15,288 nt of DNA from contig JANWJI010000128.1 of NCBI GenBank assembly GCA_025449515.1, positions 1 to 15,288 of the forward strand, written 5' to 3'. Origin of the DNA: Nitrososphaeraceae archaeon (GTDB lineage Archaea > Thermoproteota > Nitrososphaeria > Nitrososphaerales > Nitrososphaeraceae). The notes below the pieces were generated by a model. That model had not been told where the DNA came from. It was given only the letters and a program-made list of their open reading frames with translations, and made no database searches. Shown here one piece after another: positions 13,262 through 15,288 of the stretch. Positions within the stretch are counted from its first letter, which is position 1, and every line of letters begins with the position of its first letter. The translations under genes and the position numbers were made by a program.

Positions 13262-13660
13262 TTATTTCTTGCCAGATTTTTTCAGCTTGTCTTTTTGGAT
13301 CGCGTCCGGATTGCCCGACGTCGCGCTATTTAACCAAGAAAGATACGCCTTAGAGAATCTGTTCGTTTTTAGCTCTACAATTTCAGGAACCTCATATGGA
13401 TGAATTTTTTCTATTTCATGTATAAGAGCGGGTACTCTTTTGCGTGTTGACTTGAATAGGGCCAAGTACTCTTCATGAATTTCTAGCTTACCCTTCCAAA
13501 GATATAGTGAGTTGATTTTAATCACGTTTATGCATGCACACAAGTGTTTATCCAAAATCAACTTTCTGGCTGCAGCTGAAAATATGCGGGGCTTTGGAAA
13601 TGTAGATACTAATATGACGCCATCCTTTCCATTCTTTTTTAGAAGAGTCTTCGATGCCAC
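13262..13660 (-). CDS. cutA: CutA divalent-cation tolerance protein
   Basis: CutA1 is a small trimeric ferredoxin-like protein tied to copper and other metal tolerance in bacteria; its precise role in archaea is unclear. Family motifs are intact: VILVSTFPK at the first strand (15-23), LCACINVI (40-47), LYLWKGKLEIHEEYLALFKS (52-71) and the signature HPYEVPEIVEL (87-97) followed by YLSWL (106-110). The 132 residues exceed the usual 105-115 through a 10-residue basic N-terminus and a Lys-rich tail of about 20. The start is GTG at 13660; an ATG one base upstream is out of frame, and no ATG occurs in frame further upstream. A TATA-like CCATAAATAG at 13701-13710 gives a leader of about 18 nt. It converges with Pelota across 98 bp. 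Confidence 0.93.
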   Translation of the reverse strand: MASKTLLKKNGKDGVILVSTFPKPRIFSAAARKLILDKHLCACINVIKINSLYLWKGKLEIHEEYLALFKSTRKRVPALIHEIEKIHPYEVPEIVELKTNRFSKAYLSWLNSATSGNPDAIQKDKLKKSGKK

Positions 13661-13700
13661 ATACTTAGGTAGTCCTACTTCTAGTAATACTTTCCAAAGA

Positions 13701-13710
13701 CTATTTATGG
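13701..13710 (-). promoter_or_regulatory. TATA-like box of cutA
   Basis: The minus strand reads CCATAAATAG, centred about 45 nt upstream of the GTG start, predicting a start site near 13679. Confidence 0.4.
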
Positions 13711-13839
13711 TTCATTACACAGCAAGACCTTCAGCATTTAGTTAGCAAAAGCAGTTATTAGAATAGACCAGAGAAATTTTGGATAAGATCATTTCATGGG
13801 ACGATCAATTATATCAGTCATTTGTGTGTCTAATGCATT

Positions 13840-13870
13840 ATTAGTTTATAATATCACATATTAAACTAAT
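13840..13870. repeat. 9-bp perfect inverted repeat overlapping a 10-bp palindrome
   Basis: ATTAGTTTA (13840-13848) and TAAACTAAT (13862-13870) are perfect complements around 13 AT-rich bases. TAATGCATTA at 13831-13840 is a separate perfect palindrome overlapping by one base. The pair could form an operator or a cruciform. Confidence 0.5.
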
Positions 13871-14064
13871 TTACGTTTAAGTTGGTCAGGAATGTAGTAA
13901 TGAAGGAAAACGCGGAATTGGCAGATGCTTCCTGTACATCGTTCTACGAAGTAAGTTAATTTAATGCCCGGGGTATTTTTATGAACTCGCAAAATCCCTT
14001 TGTTTAGCAATTGACCTGTGTCAAGCTTTTAATGCCCTCATACGAATTCAAAATATTTCCGTTA

Positions 14065-14089
14065 GCGTGTAAATTAAGTTATTTCACGC
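14065..14089. repeat. 9-bp stem-loop with one bulge
   Basis: GCGTG+AAAT (14065-14074, T14070 bulged) pairs with ATTT+CACGC (14081-14089) around a 6-nt loop. It lies 98 bp before the small exported-protein gene and could be a 5' regulatory element or a binding dyad. Confidence 0.45.
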
Positions 14090-14186
14090 GGTAAGTATAC
14101 CAATAAAAGCTATGGATAGATAAATATGGTGTCGCTAGATTATTAAGGATCACAAAAGTTCATCCAGATGTGATGTATGCTCAATT

Positions 14187-14567
14187 ATGCTGAAAGCCAT
14201 GATAATCCTTTTACTAGTTCTTGAGGTGAACTTCTCGATCGAGTCCTTATTGCAAGGATATGTCATTAGCCCTGCTGCGGCTACTAACGAATCTTTGCTA
14301 AGGGTTGTAGATCATAAATGCGTCAAAGAGGTGGAAATCTTGAGTTGTTCAGGTAGGGTAAATAACGTAGGCTCTGCAAATACTAACCTTGTGGATCTAA
14401 TAATTTATTTAAAAAATAACAATGGGAAAATCACGAATATGATCGAGACAACCACACGACCACTTATCATTGCATCTAGCGGACATGGAATATACAACAT
14501 AACTGTCAGTCAATCACGATTAACACCTGACTGGGCAAGCTCCGGGGCGTTTGCATTTTCCAGATGA
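14187..14567 (+). CDS. Small exported or membrane-anchored protein, 126 residues
   Basis: I do not recognise the gene with certainty. The N-terminus has a Lys followed by a hydrophobic run (AMIILLLVLEV) and a later SPAAATN stretch typical of a signal-peptide end near residue 33, so the protein is probably secreted or anchored outside. The mature part has two Cys (45 and 54) that could form a disulphide, and a beta-rich pattern with SGRVNNVG, DLIIYLKNNNGKI and GHGIYNITV, reminiscent of FxLYD-like or other Ig-like extracellular modules; this is only a resemblance. No membrane helix is seen after the signal. It ends cleanly with TGA at 14565-14567. Confidence 0.6.
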   Translation: MLKAMIILLLVLEVNFSIESLLQGYVISPAAATNESLLRVVDHKCVKEVEILSCSGRVNNVGSANTNLVDLIIYLKNNNGKITNMIETTTRPLIIASSGHGIYNITVSQSRLTPDWASSGAFAFSR

Positions 14568-14625
14568 ATTGCAATTCTACTACTTCTGGTTTATTAATTG
14601 CTATGTGTAAAGTATTGAATTGAAC

Positions 14626-14640
14626 CTGGACTACGTCCAG
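14626..14640 (+). terminator. 6-bp perfect stem-loop after the exported-protein gene
   Basis: CTGGAC and GTCCAG pair perfectly around TAC, 59 nt after the stop at 14567. There is no T-tract behind it, so a terminator role is uncertain. A second dyad, AATTCAA/TTGAATT, lies about 40 bp further on. Confidence 0.35.
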
Positions 14641-14763
14641 TGTGTTCTAAAGATAGTCAGTCTCCTTTACAATGCGAATTCAAGTTTGAATTTTGTTGGA
14701 AATACAGGAAGTTCAAATCGAATCAAACTATAATAGAAATACATAAGAAAGTTCTGATAATTT

Positions 14764-14805
14764 ATGCCAAAGAATCCTCCACCCGCAAATCCTGCATCCT
14801 TTTAA
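14764..14805 (+). CDS. Possible 13-residue proline-rich micro-ORF
   Basis: The ORF reads MPKNPPPANPASF and then TAA. A TATA-like CTATAATA at 14728-14735 would start transcription near 14758, about 6 nt before the ATG, the same geometry as the other genes in this window. The PPP run could slow ribosomes. It may be a leader peptide, the remnant of a broken gene, or chance; nothing downstream in the other frames extends it convincingly. Confidence 0.2.
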   Translation: MPKNPPPANPASF

Positions 14806-14947
14806 GGGAAAAAACTATCTCATGATAAGTACTAAAAATATGTAATAAGAGATTCTAAGACGTCGTACGTATAGCTAAGATAATTAATAATTTGACTTTG
14901 AGAACTAAGATTGTCTTACAATGTATGACGATGTATCACAAGTGTAG

Positions 14948-14955
14948 TTTATATA
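14948..14955 (+). promoter_or_regulatory. TATA box of the right-edge gene
   Basis: TTTATATA is centred near 14951; transcription should start near 14977, about 8 nt before the ATG at 14985. Confidence 0.5.
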
Positions 14956-14984
14956 GTGAGAAAAAACCTTAAACCTAAGTTTCA

Positions 14985-15288
14985 ATGCCTATGTCAAATA
15001 ATCTAGAATTTAAGTTCAGGGCCCTGGTTGTGTTCTTATCTTTTTTTTCAAGTATGTTTTATTTGAACACTAGGAGACCTGTTATTGGAAGTTACTTTTT
15101 GATAGCTACGGTAGCTCTCTTAGTACTGTCTACAATATCCTACAATAGTCCAAATTCTTTTAATCTATACGCAAAGTCTGACAATAATGATAATGCGAAA
15201 AATAATGATAATGCTAAAATTACTGACTCTAATACAGACGGCTCTAATAATGGAAATTTGCAAGCGAATGACAATACTGATAGTTCGG
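14985..15288 (+). CDS. Membrane-anchored protein with Asn/Asp-rich linker (3' end outside window)
   Basis: An open frame runs from ATG 14985 to the right edge, giving 101 residues. Two hydrophobic segments are visible (about residues 11-27, RALVVFLSFFSSMFYL, and 34-53, GSYFLIATVALLVLSTIS), separated by a short NTRRPVI turn. From residue 65 on the sequence is low-complexity Asn/Asp/Ser/Ala with two copies of a six-residue unit (NNDNAK), encoded by an 18-bp tandem repeat at 15183-15218. Such a linker is typical of an extracytoplasmic spacer between membrane anchor and outer domain in archaea. A second ATG at 14991 is an alternative start. The domain that would tell its function lies beyond the window. 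Confidence 0.65.
   Translation, partial: MPMSNNLEFKFRALVVFLSFFSSMFYLNTRRPVIGSYFLIATVALLVLSTISYNSPNSFNLYAKSDNNDNAKNNDNAKITDSNTDGSNNGNLQANDNTDSS
15183..15218 (+). repeat. 18-bp tandem repeat, two copies, in-frame
   Basis: AATAATGATAATGCGAAA is followed directly by the same sequence with one change (G to T). The unit length is a multiple of three, so copy-number changes would lengthen the Asn/Asp linker without breaking the frame. Confidence 0.75.

Larger units (their letters stand above)
13661..14186. other. 526-bp intergenic region between divergent cutA and the exported-protein gene
   Basis: It holds the cutA promoter (13701-13710), the inverted repeats at 13831-13870, the stem-loop at 14065-14089 and a TATA-like ATAAATAT at 14120-14127 that could start the 14187 gene with a leader of about 37 nt. 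The longest clean small ORF (13901-13960, 19 codons) has no supporting signal. No tRNA was found. Confidence 0.55.
14568..14984. other. 417-bp intergenic region
   Basis: It contains the 6-bp stem-loop at 14626-14640, the AATTCAA/TTGAATT dyad at about 14677-14693, the possible micro-ORF at 14764-14805 and the promoter of the last gene. A 61-codon ORF (14640-14825) has no start signal and an unlikely composition. I see no RNA gene. Confidence 0.5.

Noticed and set aside
14640..14825. 61-codon plus-strand ORF
   Set aside because: No promoter or start context and an unlikely Lys/Ser/Cys composition; the 13-codon ORF in another frame has better signals but is also weak.
1..15288. Insertion sequence, prophage or genomic-island boundary
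   Set aside because: No transposase or integrase motifs, target-site duplications or tRNA attachment sites were seen, and most genes are core archaeal functions.

Overview
The window is archaeal and fits an ammonia-oxidising member of the Nitrososphaeria (Thaumarchaeota). Support comes from the gene families: a V/A-type ATPase subunit I, archaeal Pelota, a GPN-loop GTPase, a TrmB-type regulator, an ATCase regulatory chain, a crotonase resembling the bifunctional hydratase of the thaumarchaeal 3-hydroxypropionate/4-hydroxybutyrate cycle, and a radical SAM protein resembling tetraether lipid synthase. Many genes have a TATA-like box about 26 nt upstream of, or just before, the start codon, which implies leaderless or very short-leader transcripts. 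The DNA is AT-rich by eye with long, hairpin-containing intergenic gaps. That would suit a Nitrosocosmicus-like lineage better than the GC-richer Nitrososphaera, but this is only a guess.

Layout. 1-911 (+): C-terminal half of ATPase subunit I, followed by a strong 15-bp stem-loop and about 500 bp without a gene. 1411-3249 (-): a four-TM membrane protein of unknown function, pyrI, and a 39-residue C2H2 zinc-finger microprotein, each with its own promoter-like box. 3518-3952 (+): an unknown small protein. 4041-5243 (-): a flippase-like (UPF0104/AglD-type) membrane protein. 5333-7125 (+): GPN-loop GTPase and homoserine kinase, 8 nt apart and probably co-transcribed. 7248-9209 (-): crotonase/enoyl-CoA hydratase and, upstream of it, a TrmB-family regulator. 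9400-11115 (+): Tes-like radical SAM protein, divergent from the TrmB gene. 11116-11550: gene-free, with a 42-nt stem-loop and a promoter followed by C/D-box-like motifs. 11551-13163 (+): an unknown protein and Pelota. 13262-13660 (-): CutA. 13661-14186: gene-free with AT-rich inverted repeats. 14187-14567 (+): a small exported protein. 14568-14984: gene-free apart from a possible 13-codon proline-rich micro-ORF. 14985-15288 (+): the start of a membrane-anchored protein cut by the window edge.

The genes are mostly core housekeeping: energy conservation, pyrimidine and threonine synthesis, carbon fixation, membrane lipids, ribosome rescue and metal tolerance. They are mainly single-gene units with separate promoters. 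I see no insertion sequence, CRISPR array, tRNA, rRNA or prophage. The parts most worth a second look are the zinc-finger microprotein antisense to spurious ORFs, the divergent TrmB/Tes pair, the hydrophilic insertion in the crotonase, the candidate C/D-type RNA near 11.4 kb, and several strong intergenic stem-loops.
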